Assembly: GCA_030680795.1 (NCBI GenBank)
Contig: JAUXUL010000029.1
Location: 1-64,000 of the forward strand
Origin: Anaerolineales bacterium
Lineage (GTDB): Bacteria > Chloroflexota > Anaerolineae > Anaerolineales > Villigracilaceae
DNA length: 64,000 nucleotides
Direction of reading: 5' to 3'
The notes beneath the pieces were generated by a model. It was not told the origin of the DNA. It did no database searches and saw only the letters and a list, made by a program, of their open reading frames with translations. The position numbers and the translations under genes were made by a program. Below are positions 17,218 through 26,248 of this stretch, piece after piece. Within the stretch, counting starts at the first letter, position 1. The number at the start of each line of letters is the position of its first letter.

Positions 17218-17397
17218 ATTAGATAATCCCAACTTACGATGATGAATTAGTTTCAGCGCTTTTTTCTTAAGCAAACTATCATCTTTAAATAAGGAAGTTT
17301 TTTTAGAATGATGACATCATATTTACCAATATGAAACGACTCCTGATTGGTTGCTTTTGACTGCTGACCACCTGCGCCCCACGTCTGAATTTTCTGA

Positions 17398-17520
17398 ACC
17401 TGTCATGCCAATTGTCAACGCTTCATTCAAGGGCGCATTCGTTACGTCCACATCGGCGAAGGCGGTTATAAAACAACCGAGCAGGCCATTCAAAGCTTGC
17501 TTGCAGAGAATTACCCGTAA
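17398..17520 (+). pseudogene. 3' remnant of a thioredoxin-like (redoxin) gene
   Basis: The open stretch before msrP encodes a C-terminal tail reading GRIRYVHIGEGGYKTTEQ followed by AIQSLLAENYP and stop. This is the ending of TlpA/DipZ-like redoxins. A stop closes the frame at 17395-17397 and nothing upstream resembles the CXXC domain, so only the last 40 codons survive. It stops 21 bases before the msrP start. Confidence 0.55.
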
Positions 17521-17541
17521 AATTATTAAGAGGAGAGACTT

Positions 17542-18495
17542 ATGAGCAACCCGTTTAAATCCGTTCCCGTTCGTTCATCTGAAATTACATCGAAGCATGT
17601 TTATCTTTCGCGGCGTGACTTCATCAAAACCGCGGGTGTTGTGGCAGGCAGCATGGCGCTCGCGGCCTGTGCACCAGAAGCGGTTGAAAGCACAGCTGCG
17701 TCTGCGCTTGACGCAGGTCCGCCAAAGACCGATGAATTGGGTAACCCAGCCAATTCCTTTGAAGATATTACCAACTACAACAACTATTATGAATTCAGCA
17801 CAAACAAGGAAGCAGTAGCCTCCTTATCCAAAGACTTTACCACCGCGCCATGGACGGTGGAAGTCGGCGGTCTCGTCAACAAGCCGCAGACATTTGGCGT
17901 GGAAGACCTGCTGGGCCTGTTCCCGCAGGAGGAACGTATCTATCGCCTGCGCTGCGTGGAAGCCTGGAGCATGGTCATCCCGTGGAATGGATTCCCGCTT
18001 GCAAGTTTGCTCAAAATGGTCGAGCCGACCTCTGCTGCAAAGTATGTGCGCTTCGAAACTGTTTTCCGTCCCGAAGAAATGAAAGGACAGGGAAGCCCGT
18101 TTTATCCCTGGCCGTATGAGGAAGGCTTGCGTATGGATGAAGCCATGAATGATCTGGCCATTCTTGCAACGGGCATGTATGGCGAGACCATGCTTCCACA
18201 AAATGGCGCGCCAATCCGGCTCGTTGTGCCGTGGAAATATGGTTTCAAATCCATCAAATCCATCGTCAAGATCGAATTGACGGCCGAAAGACCGAATACA
18301 TTGTGGAATACAGTCGCAACCAATGAATACGGCTTTTATGCCAACGTCAATCCAGCGGTGGATCATCCGCGCTGGTCACAGGCTTCCGAGCGCCGCATCG
18401 GAGAACTCAGCCGCACAGCCAGCCTGCCTTTCAATGGCTATGGCGAACAGGTCGCCAGTCTCTATGCTGGCATGGACCTGAGTTTGAATTTTTAA
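17542..18495 (+). CDS. msrP: Periplasmic protein-methionine-sulfoxide reductase, molybdopterin subunit
   Basis: 317 residues. A twin-arginine signal ([10 protein letters not shown]) is followed by a hydrophobic stretch. The SUOX-fold molybdenum-binding Cys138 is in [15 protein letters not shown], the MsrP signature, and [24 protein letters not shown] follows. MsrP reduces oxidised methionines in exported proteins, with electrons from MsrQ, whose gene begins four bases after its stop. AGAGGAG lies seven bases before the ATG. Confidence 0.95.
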   Translation: MSNPFKSVPVRSSEITSKHVYLSRRDFIKTAGVVAGSMALAACAPEAVESTAASALDAGPPKTDELGNPANSFEDITNYNNYYEFSTNKEAVASLSKDFTTAPWTVEVGGLVNKPQTFGVEDLLGLFPQEERIYRLRCVEAWSMVIPWNGFPLASLLKMVEPTSAAKYVRFETVFRPEEMKGQGSPFYPWPYEEGLRMDEAMNDLAILATGMYGETMLPQNGAPIRLVVPWKYGFKSIKSIVKIELTAERPNTLWNTVATNEYGFYANVNPAVDHPRWSQASERRIGELSRTASLPFNGYGEQVASLYAGMDLSLNF

Positions 18496-18498
18496 ATA

Positions 18499-19179
18499 AT
18501 GAAATTTCTCTCCCGTTACACCCCTCTTCAAATCGCCATTCACGTTTACGCCTGGTCTGCGTTGGTATGGATCATCTACGAATTGTTAACCGGCTCATTC
18601 TCGATCAATCCCATCCAGGAGTTGGAGCAACGCACAGGCCGCCATGCCATTACCCTGCTTGTGCTTTCATTGCTTTGCACGCCCATTCACACCATCTTCA
18701 AATGGAGCGAGCCACTCAAACGCCGCCGCACACTGGGTCTGTACACCTTCTTATATGCAACCATCCACGTCATCATCTTTGTGGATCTGGATTACGGCCT
18801 CGCGTGGAGTCTCTTGATTCAGGAACTCGTTGAAAAGCCGCGCCTGATTGTGGGTCTGATCGCATTTACCCTGCTGATCCCGCTCGCGATCACGTCATTT
18901 GATATTTGGAAAAAACGCCTCGGTAAAAACTGGAAACGCCTGCACCGACTTGTTTACTTGATCGCGCCCCTGGCGTTCCTCCATTATGTGTGGAGCAAAA
19001 AAGGCGACCTGCTTTCATTGCAAGGCGAAGTGGCAAAGCCATTGATCTATGGACTCCTCATTGCGATTTTTCTCATTTTTCGGATTCCCATCATTCGAAA
19101 AGCGCTCGCTTCTTTCTCGATCCGAGACCTGCGTCTGCCTCCCAAAAAGGATCAGCAACCCAAAGTGGATGCGCCTTAA
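18499..19179 (+). CDS. msrQ: Heme-binding membrane subunit of the MsrPQ system
   Basis: 226 residues with about six membrane helices of the ferric-reductase-like fold. Conserved His residues occur in RHAITLLVL, ATIHVIIF, RLHRLVYLI and FLHYVW. The protein carries electrons from the quinone pool or a flavin reductase to MsrP. The arrangement msrP-msrQ with a three-base gap is standard. Confidence 0.93.
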   Translation: MKFLSRYTPLQIAIHVYAWSALVWIIYELLTGSFSINPIQELEQRTGRHAITLLVLSLLCTPIHTIFKWSEPLKRRRTLGLYTFLYATIHVIIFVDLDYGLAWSLLIQELVEKPRLIVGLIAFTLLIPLAITSFDIWKKRLGKNWKRLHRLVYLIAPLAFLHYVWSKKGDLLSLQGEVAKPLIYGLLIAIFLIFRIPIIRKALASFSIRDLRLPPKKDQQPKVDAP

Positions 19180-19186
19180 ATCAAAA

Positions 19187-19202
19187 GGTGACTGTCACCT
19201 GC
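19187..19202. repeat. Short palindromic repeat
   Basis: AGGTGACTGTCACCT is a 15-base near-perfect palindrome placed between the converging msrQ and small membrane protein genes. It has the form of the other small dispersed repeats in the window. Confidence 0.45.
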
Positions 19203-19207
19203 TTTCG

Positions 19208-19435
19208 TTAAAAAATCCCGCGCAGAAAAAGAAGCAGACCGATAATCGCCAGCGGTACACCCACAATTGCGCCAATGATCGTCAGGCTGACGATGACACC
19301 GACAAGGATGAGTACAATGCCGAGCACCATCGCCACAAAACGCCCTGTCATCTCAACGATGACCGCAAGCAATTTCCATAGTGCCACAAAGGGCCATAAA
19401 TACCAGGGGATATGTTTTTTTGTTTGAGCAGTCAT
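19208..19435 (-). CDS. Small two-helix membrane protein
   Basis: 75 residues from the ATG at 19435, set by GGAGG six bases upstream. A basic N-terminus is followed by two long hydrophobic segments (about 13-37 and 41-70) rich in Val, Ile and Gly. No family can be named from sequence alone. Confidence 0.7.
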   Translation of the reverse strand: MTAQTKKHIPWYLWPFVALWKLLAVIVEMTGRFVAMVLGIVLILVGVIVSLTIIGAIVGVPLAIIGLLLFLRGIF

Positions 19436-19540
19436 TAGAACCTCCAATTCTTTATATACGCAGGTTTTGATTAAAAGATGTGGGGAGCTTAAATCAAAAT
19501 GCTTCTCCACAAATCTCTCAGAAAGGCTATAATTTTGTCC

Positions 19541-20356
19541 ATGCCTACAAAAACTAATAAATCCACTTCGGTTGAAAAAAAGTCTGCTCCTATTGTTGTT
19601 GAAGAAGAGCAGGTGATGCCAGACGCTGAAGAGTTCATCACCCTTAAGCGCAGTCACTTTTATTCTATACTGGTTGTGCTTGCATTTGGTGTCGGAATTC
19701 TCGTCGGTTACGTCCTGTGGGGACGCGGCGCTCCAGCAATCGCCGCCGCACCCGCTCAAGCGCCAGCCGCGGGACAGCCCTCAGGTCAGGTTGCTGAAGC
19801 GCCTGTGACGGCAGAACCGCAATTCGTTCGCTATGATATTCCCATAGATGGGTATCCAAGCATGGGCCCGGATGATGCGCCCATCACCATCGTAGAGTTC
19901 AGTGACTTCCAGTGTCCGTTCTGCCGCCGCTTCCACGATGAAACCTTTCAAGCCTTGCTGGATGCCTACCCCGATCAGATCCGTTTCGTCTATCGCAACC
20001 TGCCGCTCACATCCATTCATTCCGAGGCGATGCCGGCCGCGATCGCCTCGCTCTGTGCCAATGATCAGAACGCTTATTGGGATTATCATGGCAAATTGTT
20101 CAGCAGTGAGACCCTGGGAGAAGAAATATATATTCAATATGCCACCGCTCTCGGTTTAAGTGTTGAAGAATTCAACGCCTGTCTCTCCAGCGGCAAGTAT
20201 GATGATTTTATTCAGGCGGATATGGATTTTGCGCTTAACCTTGGTGTACAGTCCACACCCACTTTCTTTGTCAACGGGCTGGCGATTGTCGGCGCACAAC
20301 CTCTTTCCAATTTCCAGCAGATCATAGACAAGGAACTGGCAGGAGAACTTCCGTAG
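19541..20356 (+). CDS. DsbA-family membrane-anchored thiol-disulfide oxidoreductase
   Basis: 271 residues from the ATG at 19541. One membrane helix (about 36-58) and an Ala/Pro-rich linker precede a thioredoxin-like domain with the active site FQCPFCRRF and a cis-proline loop QSTPTFFVNG, as in DsbA/Thioredoxin_4 proteins. It should form or shuffle disulfides in exported proteins, which suits a cell with many c-type cytochromes. TATAAT (19528-19533) ends seven bases before this ATG, favouring it over 19499 and suggesting a leaderless mRNA. Confidence 0.9.
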   Translation: MPTKTNKSTSVEKKSAPIVVEEEQVMPDAEEFITLKRSHFYSILVVLAFGVGILVGYVLWGRGAPAIAAAPAQAPAAGQPSGQVAEAPVTAEPQFVRYDIPIDGYPSMGPDDAPITIVEFSDFQCPFCRRFHDETFQALLDAYPDQIRFVYRNLPLTSIHSEAMPAAIASLCANDQNAYWDYHGKLFSSETLGEEIYIQYATALGLSVEEFNACLSSGKYDDFIQADMDFALNLGVQSTPTFFVNGLAIVGAQPLSNFQQIIDKELAGELP

Positions 20357-20373
20357 TAAATTCAAGCCTTTTG

Positions 20374-20400
20374 GGCGGGTGATGAACCCGCCTTTTTGTT
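20374..20400 (+). terminator. Intrinsic terminator of the DsbA-like gene
   Basis: GGCGGGT and ACCCGCC pair around a five-base loop, followed by TTTTTGTTTTT, 18 bases past the stop codon. Confidence 0.9.
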
Positions 20401-20425
20401 TTTAATTGCCGAGTTAAAAATACTG

Positions 20426-20508
20426 TGTCATTCTGAGGGAGCGTTCTTCGCGACCGAAGAATCTCGTACATTCGAAATGAGAGATCCTTCGCTTTGCTCA
20501 GGATGACA
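20426..20508. repeat. Dispersed intergenic repeat
   Basis: Ends TGTCATTCTGAGGGAGCG and CTTTGCTCAGGATGACA are imperfect inverted repeats enclosing a GAAGAATCTCGTACATTCG core. It is of the same class as the elements at 8487-8611 and 44560-44681. Confidence 0.7.
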
Positions 20509-20621
20509 TTTTTATAATGAGCTCCAGCCATCCCTCAATTATTGTTAATCTTAAAACTCCACGCATATTAATTACTCGGTGGTAAGATAGATAAGATAAA
20601 AATCCCTTTTGAGAGAATCCC

Positions 20622-21287
20622 ATGAAAAAATTTGTAGCAATTGCGGGCAATATCGGTGTTGGAAAATCCACACTTGTGAAAATGTTATGTGACCAGATGT
20701 GCTGGGACCCATTCTACGAGCCAGTCAACGAGAATCCCTATCTGGCTGATTTTTATCAGAACATGTCCGCCTGGGCCTTCCATTCGCAGGTCTTCTTCCT
20801 TACCCATCGTTTGCGCTCACATTTCAACCTGGCTCAGCATCCCAATTCTGTGGTGCAGGATCGCAGTGTTTACGAAGACGCGGAAATTTTTGCCCACAAT
20901 TTATCTCAACAGGGCAGTATTACAGATCGTGATTATCAAACCTACCGCGATTTGTATGAAACTGCTGTGCAATTTCTGCCCCCACCCGACCTTGTGATCT
21001 ACCTGCGCGCCTCAGTGGATACCTTGATGAACCGTATCAATTCCCGCGGACGCGACTACGAACGCAAGATCACACCTGAATATTTACAAAACCTCAATCA
21101 TCTGTACGAATCGTGGATCGAGAATTTCACGCTTTGCCCCGTGCTGGCCGTCCCTGCCGATGACCTGGATTACGTGGCGCACTCCGGTCATTTGCGGTTG
21201 ATCATTTCAAAAATAGACGATAAATTAACCGGCAAGGAAGAAGTAGTCTTTGAACCTGAAGAAATGGCAAGAGCTGCAGAAGATTAA
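20622..21287 (+). CDS. Deoxynucleoside kinase
   Basis: 221 residues. The P-loop GNIGVGKST is at residues 9-17; the E-P-V-N-E-N-P segment, the DRSVYEDAEIF motif (DRS) and the lid ...RGRDYERKI are those of the dNK/dCK/dGK family, which phosphorylates salvaged deoxynucleosides. A second member of the family is 3.2 kb away (24511-25146). The upstream sequence has GAGAG about five bases before the ATG. Confidence 0.9.
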   Translation: MKKFVAIAGNIGVGKSTLVKMLCDQMCWDPFYEPVNENPYLADFYQNMSAWAFHSQVFFLTHRLRSHFNLAQHPNSVVQDRSVYEDAEIFAHNLSQQGSITDRDYQTYRDLYETAVQFLPPPDLVIYLRASVDTLMNRINSRGRDYERKITPEYLQNLNHLYESWIENFTLCPVLAVPADDLDYVAHSGHLRLIISKIDDKLTGKEEVVFEPEEMARAAED

Positions 21288-21298
21288 ATTCGGTATCA

Positions 21299-21355
21299 AG
21301 TGTCAAGTTCCAGGTATCAGGAAAACCTGACACCTGATACCTGGAACTTGACACT
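21299..21355. terminator. 23-bp perfect inverted repeat between convergent genes
   Basis: AGTGTCAAGTTCCAGGTATCAGG is followed after 11 bases by its exact complement. It lies between the converging deoxynucleoside kinase and pyrB genes and overlaps the last two bases of the pyrB stop codon. It looks like a dispersed repeat that doubles as a two-way terminator. Confidence 0.65.
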
Positions 21356-22337
21356 ATGCCTTTCCGAGAACCATCGCTAACAGCGCCATTCTGACATACA
21401 ACCCATATTCCATCTGACGGAAGTATGCCGCGCGGGGGTCATCGTCGAAATCCATGCTGATCTCAGTCACACGTGGCAGCGGATGCATCACGATCATTTC
21501 CTTTTTCGCGGTTTTCATGATCTCCGTATCCACTACGAAGGAATTTTTTACCTTCTCATAATCAGCGGGGTCTTCAAATCTTTCCTTTTGCACACGCGTC
21601 ACATACAAAACATCGCTCTCAGGCAAAACATCTTCGAGCTTACTGAATTCTGCCTGTGGGATTCCCTTTTCTGCAACTTCATCCATCACTTCTTTCGGCA
21701 TTTTCAAAATGTCGGGCGAGACGTAGTTCAATCTCACTTTGAACAATGAAAGCAAACGCGCCAATGAATGGACGGTGCGCCCGTATTTCAGATCGCCGAG
21801 CATGGTCACGGTCATACCGTCCACTTGACCCGCGCCAAGTTCTTCAAATATAGTGAATGTATCCAGCAAAGCCTGAGTCGGATGTTCGCCCACGCCATCG
21901 CCTGCGTTAATGACAGGTTTGCGCGCCGCCTTTGCTGCAATCGCCGCTGAACCCGTTTCTGGATGGCGTAGCACGATCACATCCGCATAACATTCAAGCG
22001 TGCGGATCGTATCGGGTAAACTCTCGCCTTTTGATACAGACGAATACTTCACCTCATTGATTGGGATGACCGATCCGCCGAGTCTTTCCATCGCCGCAGT
22101 AAACGATGATGATGTACGCGTGGACGGTTCATAAAACAGATTCGCCAGAATTTTTCCTTTTAGCAAATCAAAGGTACCGACGCGCTCGACCATGCCGCGC
22201 ATCTCATGCGCCACACCGAACACGTACTCCAGGTCCGCGCGGCTGAACTGCTTGACGGAAATAATGTCCTTGCCGTACCATGCGGCGTTTTTATTTTCGC
22301 CGAAAGGCAGGTGAGGGGAGGGGGATTGGGTTGGCAT
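21354..22337 (-). CDS. pyrB: Aspartate carbamoyltransferase catalytic chain
   Basis: 327 residues from the ATG at 22337, which has AGGAG eight bases upstream; the open frame continues 79 codons further but without support. The carbamoyl-phosphate loop [11 protein letters not shown], the HPTQALLD motif and the aspartate-binding [11 protein letters not shown] are present. It makes carbamoyl-aspartate in pyrimidine synthesis. No pyrI or other pyr gene is adjacent. Confidence 0.95.
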   Translation of the reverse strand: MPTQSPSPHLPFGENKNAAWYGKDIISVKQFSRADLEYVFGVAHEMRGMVERVGTFDLLKGKILANLFYEPSTRTSSSFTAAMERLGGSVIPINEVKYSSVSKGESLPDTIRTLECYADVIVLRHPETGSAAIAAKAARKPVINAGDGVGEHPTQALLDTFTIFEELGAGQVDGMTVTMLGDLKYGRTVHSLARLLSLFKVRLNYVSPDILKMPKEVMDEVAEKGIPQAEFSKLEDVLPESDVLYVTRVQKERFEDPADYEKVKNSFVVDTEIMKTAKKEMIVMHPLPRVTEISMDFDDDPRAAYFRQMEYGLYVRMALLAMVLGKA

Positions 22338-22481
22338 TTGCTGCTCCTTTGTTTGGTAATTCGTAATTAGTGAAATAGAGATTTTAGAGATTGGCTTCTC
22401 AGGCCGGGTGGAGATGGTCACTGGTTTGATGACTTTTTCTGACATGCTGCCAAAAGGCACACAAAATGCTAAAATTGGCGC

Positions 22482-22646
22482 ATGAAATATTTTTCGAAGT
22501 ATAAAGGACAAAAGATTTTCGCAGCGCAGATTGATGATTATGTCTACCACGTGCCTTTTATCGAAAACGACCATGAAATTTTTCTAAAAACCATTATTCC
22601 GAGACGCAAAGCAACAAGGAAGTATTTGAAAGGTAGTGAAAAATGA
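22482..22646 (+). pseudogene. BrnT-like toxin, C-terminal half only
   Basis: 54 codons: [16 protein letters not shown]..., then [20 protein letters not shown] and RRKATRKYL. This matches the C-terminal half of BrnT-type RNase toxins; the N-terminal half with the usual WDxxKxxxNxxKH motif is missing. The last four bases overlap the antitoxin-like gene, as in intact pairs. TAAAAT ends six bases before the ATG, so a short product could still be made, but the missing half argues for a dead toxin. Confidence 0.6.
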
Positions 22647-22919
22647 GCGACCTAAAACTCCAACAGGATGAACTTGAACTTCTTGCCTCGTATGAAGCAG
22701 AGGAGTGGAAGTCCGTCAAGAAACTGAAAGAACAAAAAGAACAAAATCGCGCTTATGCCCGCGCAACCTTCCGCAAGGATAAACGCGTCAATATCCGGAT
22801 TTCGGAAAAAGACCTCCTTGATTTGCAAAAGAGAGCCATACGCCAGGGCATTCCCTATCAAACTTTATTGTACAGCGTCCTACATATTATACGCAAACGG
22901 CGCGCTGACGGAGAAATAA
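22643..22919 (+). pseudogene. CopG-like antitoxin with frameshift near its end
   Basis: The first 80 codons encode a charged N-terminus and a ribbon-helix-helix region (KRVNIRISEKDLLDLQKRAI, then PYQTLL). At about 22886 the expected ending (YANGALTEK, stop at 22917-22919) is in the next frame, so one extra base in CATATTATACGC has shifted the reading frame. As it stands translation would run to 23101 through unrelated sequence. Together with the truncated toxin it marks a decayed type II module. Confidence 0.65.
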
Positions 22920-22960
22920 AGAAACACACATTCACAACTTGTACCAACCCACTCTATTCC

Positions 22961-23372
22961 TCATTCGACTTGTCCATGCCTGTGATGAATATCGGGCATG
23001 TGATCGTGCTCATGCTCCTCGGCGGGCAATCAAGGTTGTCCCCACGCCTTCAAAATTCAATAACAGCGAGGCTGTGGACGCGGGCATGTTTTGCAGACTG
23101 ATCATCAAAACGATTGGCGCAACGATCCCGCCTGAGATGATGGCGCCCGCCAGCCATTTTACATCAGGGGATTTGATCCCCGCATCCACTAATTTCGATT
23201 GCAATCTCCGAGTCAAGTTGACGAGGAAAGTCCCCGTGCCACTGCCGAGATAAAGGAATGCGGCAAGGAAGATCGACGCGATATCGCCGCCCAACAATGA
23301 TTTCGCAATTGGCGCTCTCACCCCGAAAAATATCGCAGCGAAAGCGCACGATCACATCGCTTTTTTCAACAT
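22961..23372 (-). pseudogene. Broken EamA/DMT-type transporter gene
   Basis: From ATG 23372 the frame reads MLKKAM then a TGA, then continues with transporter sequence AAIFFGVRAPIAKSLLGGD, FLAAFLYLGSG, LAGAIISGGIVAPIVLM and PASTASLLLNFEGV. The frame ends after NFEGVGTTLIARRGA, and a His-rich ending (EEHEHDHMPDIHHRHG) typical of these transporters follows in another frame. About half of the membrane helices are missing. Premature stop, internal deletion and frameshift together show a pseudogene. Confidence 0.75.
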
Positions 23373-23471
23373 TAATTTGATAAGAAGGTGTAACCATTGC
23401 TTGCTCCCTTTGTCTGGCACATAATATAGCAAAGAACAACTTGTCATCCCCGGCATCAGACCATATTTTCT

Positions 23472-24500
23472 CTACATCCCTGCGGGTTGGGCAGCTTCCA
23501 GCCCGTTGGCGCTTGCAATTTCATCCAAAGTGGTCTCGATCTCATCAATGTACTGATCGAGTCCCTGTACGCGTTCTGTGAAACCATCACCAAGCAGACC
23601 CAACTCCTCGCAGGCTTTCTGCCAGAATTTGAGTTGATCGCCTTGCAGCATTTCGGCGGATAGAGTCCAGGTATGCAGGAGCGGCCAGAGCGCGGCGAGA
23701 GGCGTTTCACCCTCAAGCATCGCTTTGATGGCTTTCTCGTAATAATTTAACCGACAATCATGAATACGTAAATCTACTTTTTTATTTTCACTTGCAACTG
23801 AAAACGCCGCTTTCCAATCTGCCAGCCAGCTTTTTACTTTGTCGGCATCTATCCTGTTCGCGCCGATCAGGCCATACGCGCCAACGGCCAGGCCAGGCTT
23901 TTGCGCTTCTTCTGCGCGGGCAGGGAATTCAAGCAGCAATCTGCGTTGATGAATGGGCGGCCCGCTTAACTCTGCCACGCTGTTAATGGCATGGAAAAGG
24001 GACTTCATATATTTTCTGATTTCCTTTGGTCCTGCGGCTGTTTCAATCTCTGATAGATCCGTCCAGATTCCGCGGCCATGAGAGAGCATCTTTCGGCAGC
24101 GTTGCAGCATGAACGCAGGCTTTTCAAAGTCAGAGCCTGCACGCAGACTGGCTTGTACAAAATCGAAGAATTTTTCGCGTTCATACAATAAGATCGGATC
24201 ATATATTTCATAACCGAGCCAGGGATCGCCACGCAACGAGCGGGGTGATTTGAATTCATCCCTTGCTCGGCGGTTGATATCGAGGTGGAAATCAACCGTC
24301 AGTTTGACAAATTCGCGTGGTTTGGCTGGCAGGTTCTTGTGGACGAAAACCAGGTCAATATCGGCTGTGCCGCCGAGCATCGGTTCAACATTAAGCAGGG
24401 AACCGGTCAGGTAGGCGGCAATAATATCGGGGTCGTTATAGGCACGCTCCTGGGCGGTCTCTTTCGCAATACGAATGAGTGATTTACGGGTGACTCGCAT
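23472..24500 (-). CDS. Nucleotidyltransferase-domain protein
   Basis: 342 residues. The N-terminal 100 residues have the pol-beta-type signature: YLTGSLLN followed by GGTADIDLVFVHK, with the two metal-binding Asp residues, and a third acidic strand further on (VDFHLDINRR). The remaining two thirds are mostly helical and contain no motif that identifies a substrate. The gene follows the second deoxynucleoside kinase by ten bases, so they are probably co-transcribed. A signalling or kinase-coupled role is possible but not shown. Confidence 0.7.
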   Translation of the reverse strand: MRVTRKSLIRIAKETAQERAYNDPDIIAAYLTGSLLNVEPMLGGTADIDLVFVHKNLPAKPREFVKLTVDFHLDINRRARDEFKSPRSLRGDPWLGYEIYDPILLYEREKFFDFVQASLRAGSDFEKPAFMLQRCRKMLSHGRGIWTDLSEIETAAGPKEIRKYMKSLFHAINSVAELSGPPIHQRRLLLEFPARAEEAQKPGLAVGAYGLIGANRIDADKVKSWLADWKAAFSVASENKKVDLRIHDCRLNYYEKAIKAMLEGETPLAALWPLLHTWTLSAEMLQGDQLKFWQKACEELGLLGDGFTERVQGLDQYIDEIETTLDEIASANGLEAAQPAGM

Positions 24501-24510
24501 AATGATCCGA

Positions 24511-25146
24511 TTAACCCAAAGGCAAACTTGGTTGAAACGGAGTCAGGTTCAAGGTTTGGCGGATGCGGTTCTGTATCAGATGAAGATGCTCCGTGTTGCG
24601 GACGATGTCGAGGTCGTTTGTATCTATCTTTAGCACAGGCGTGTGGTCGTATGGTTTCGAAAAGAACTCTTCATACGCGTTGTTAAGTTCGTGAATGTAA
24701 GCGCGTTCCATTTGCCTTTCGTAGGATCTGTCGCGAAAGGCGATGCGGCTCATGAGCGTGTCAGTGTGGGCTTGTAAATAGACAAGCAGGTCTGGTTTGG
24801 GAATTTTTTCACCGAGCGCTTCATGCACCTTGCGATACATAGCCAACTCATCGCCTTTTAGGTTGATGCCTGCAAAGAGCGCATCTTTTGCGAAGGTATA
24901 ATCTGCGATCAGGTTTTTTTTGGAATCAAGAATCTTGGGGACGCTGTTGTTTTGTTGATGGTAGCGGCTAAGCAAAAAGAAAATCTGGGTTTGAAAAGCA
25001 TATCTTGCTCGGTCTGCGTAAAAATCGGAGAGGAATGGATTCTCCTCAAATATTTCCAGCAGGACTTCGGCTTCGAATGTCGGTTGCAGGAGGCGTGCAA
25101 GCGTGGTTTTTCCCACGCCGATCACTCCTTCGATGGCGATGTACAT
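24511..25146 (-). CDS. Deoxynucleoside kinase (second copy)
   Basis: 211 residues with P-loop GVIGVGKTT near residue 7, E-E-N-P-F-L, and a lid RDRSYERQM. Although the family is the same as the kinase at 20622, the two differ clearly in sequence, so they probably have different nucleoside preferences, as in the dGK/dAK pairs of Firmicutes. It is transcribed with the nucleotidyltransferase gene behind it. Confidence 0.88.
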   Translation of the reverse strand: MYIAIEGVIGVGKTTLARLLQPTFEAEVLLEIFEENPFLSDFYADRARYAFQTQIFFLLSRYHQQNNSVPKILDSKKNLIADYTFAKDALFAGINLKGDELAMYRKVHEALGEKIPKPDLLVYLQAHTDTLMSRIAFRDRSYERQMERAYIHELNNAYEEFFSKPYDHTPVLKIDTNDLDIVRNTEHLHLIQNRIRQTLNLTPFQPSLPLG

Positions 25147-25240
25147 GAAATAATGCTCCCTAAATGATGTAAGTTAAGGATACCATAATTTAAGAATGAA
25201 CGCTTCGCGTGAATGATGTGGAAGATTGTATAATGGATAG

Positions 25241-26245
25241 ATGAAAAAGATTTGTATTGTCCCGCGTGTTGAGGGAACGGGCGGCATGGCGTCCTTTCGC
25301 ATAAAATTTGAACAAGGATTAAAGACGCGTGGGATTGATTTTACCTACGACCTTTCCGCCAACTCTGACGCAATCCTAGTCATCGCAGGCACGCGCTTCC
25401 TACCTGACCTGTGGCGGGCGCGGCGGCGCGGCATTTGCGTCGTCCAAAGATTGGACGGCATTAACTGGGTGCAGCGCGTGCGTTGGACGGGAGCGCGTTA
25501 TCACCTCCGTGCGGAGTATGGGAATGCGATACTGGCTTTGATACGAGGTCGTTTCGCAGATCGTGTGATTTATCAGAGTCAGTTCATCCGCAAATGGTGG
25601 GATGATTGGTACGGGGTTGCAAAAGCGCCCGCGTCTGTGATCATCAATGGCGTAGATTTGAACGTCTATTCGCCAGATGGAACGGATGAACGCCCGCAGG
25701 ATAGATATCGCATGTTGTTGTTGGAAGGCAGCTTGGCGGGCGGGTTGAATGCTGGCTTGTTTCATGGAGTGGCTGTAGCTGAAAAACTATCGGAGAAATT
25801 TCCAATGGAAGTGGTCGTGGCTGGAAAAGTAGATGATGCCACCCAGCGAAAATTGCAAAGCGAAGTGCCTGTGAAATTTTTAGGTACAATTCCGCGCGAA
25901 CAAATTCCGCAGTTGGCGCGCTCTGCGCACCTCATGTATTGCGCGGAGGTCAATCCGCCTTGCCCGAATTCCGTCATCGAAGCGCTGGCTTGCGGGCTGC
26001 CTGTGATCGGGTTTGACAGCGGCTCGCTTAAGGAATTGGTTACAGATGACACAGGACGCGTTGTTTCGTATGGCGCGAATCCCTGGAAGTTGGAAACTCC
26101 TGATATTGCCACGCTGGCTGTATTTGCGCAGGCAGTGCTTTCGAAACAGGAGCAGTTCCGCAGGTCGGCACGGAGGCGCGCTGAGGCTGAGTTCGGCCTG
26201 GATAAGATGGTCGATTCCTATTTGAAAGTCCTGTTGGAGGATTAA
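25241..26245 (+). CDS. Glycosyltransferase, GT4-like
   Basis: 334 residues with a GT-B fold. The C-terminal nucleotide-sugar site has the E-X7-E form in PNSVIEALACGLPVIGFDSGSLKELV. The N-terminus has VEGTGGMASFRIKFEQGL, the usual Gly-rich first loop. Sugar and acceptor are unknown. TATAAT (25229-25234) ends six bases before the ATG with no ribosome-binding site, so the transcript is probably leaderless. The next two genes follow with almost no gap. Confidence 0.85.
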   Translation: MKKICIVPRVEGTGGMASFRIKFEQGLKTRGIDFTYDLSANSDAILVIAGTRFLPDLWRARRRGICVVQRLDGINWVQRVRWTGARYHLRAEYGNAILALIRGRFADRVIYQSQFIRKWWDDWYGVAKAPASVIINGVDLNVYSPDGTDERPQDRYRMLLLEGSLAGGLNAGLFHGVAVAEKLSEKFPMEVVVAGKVDDATQRKLQSEVPVKFLGTIPREQIPQLARSAHLMYCAEVNPPCPNSVIEALACGLPVIGFDSGSLKELVTDDTGRVVSYGANPWKLETPDIATLAVFAQAVLSKQEQFRRSARRRAEAEFGLDKMVDSYLKVLLED

Positions 26246-26248
26246 GTC

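Noticed and set aside
22920-23101. Continuation of the antitoxin-like frame to 23101
   Set aside because: The sequence after the frameshift has no antitoxin character and overlaps the transporter remnant on the other strand.
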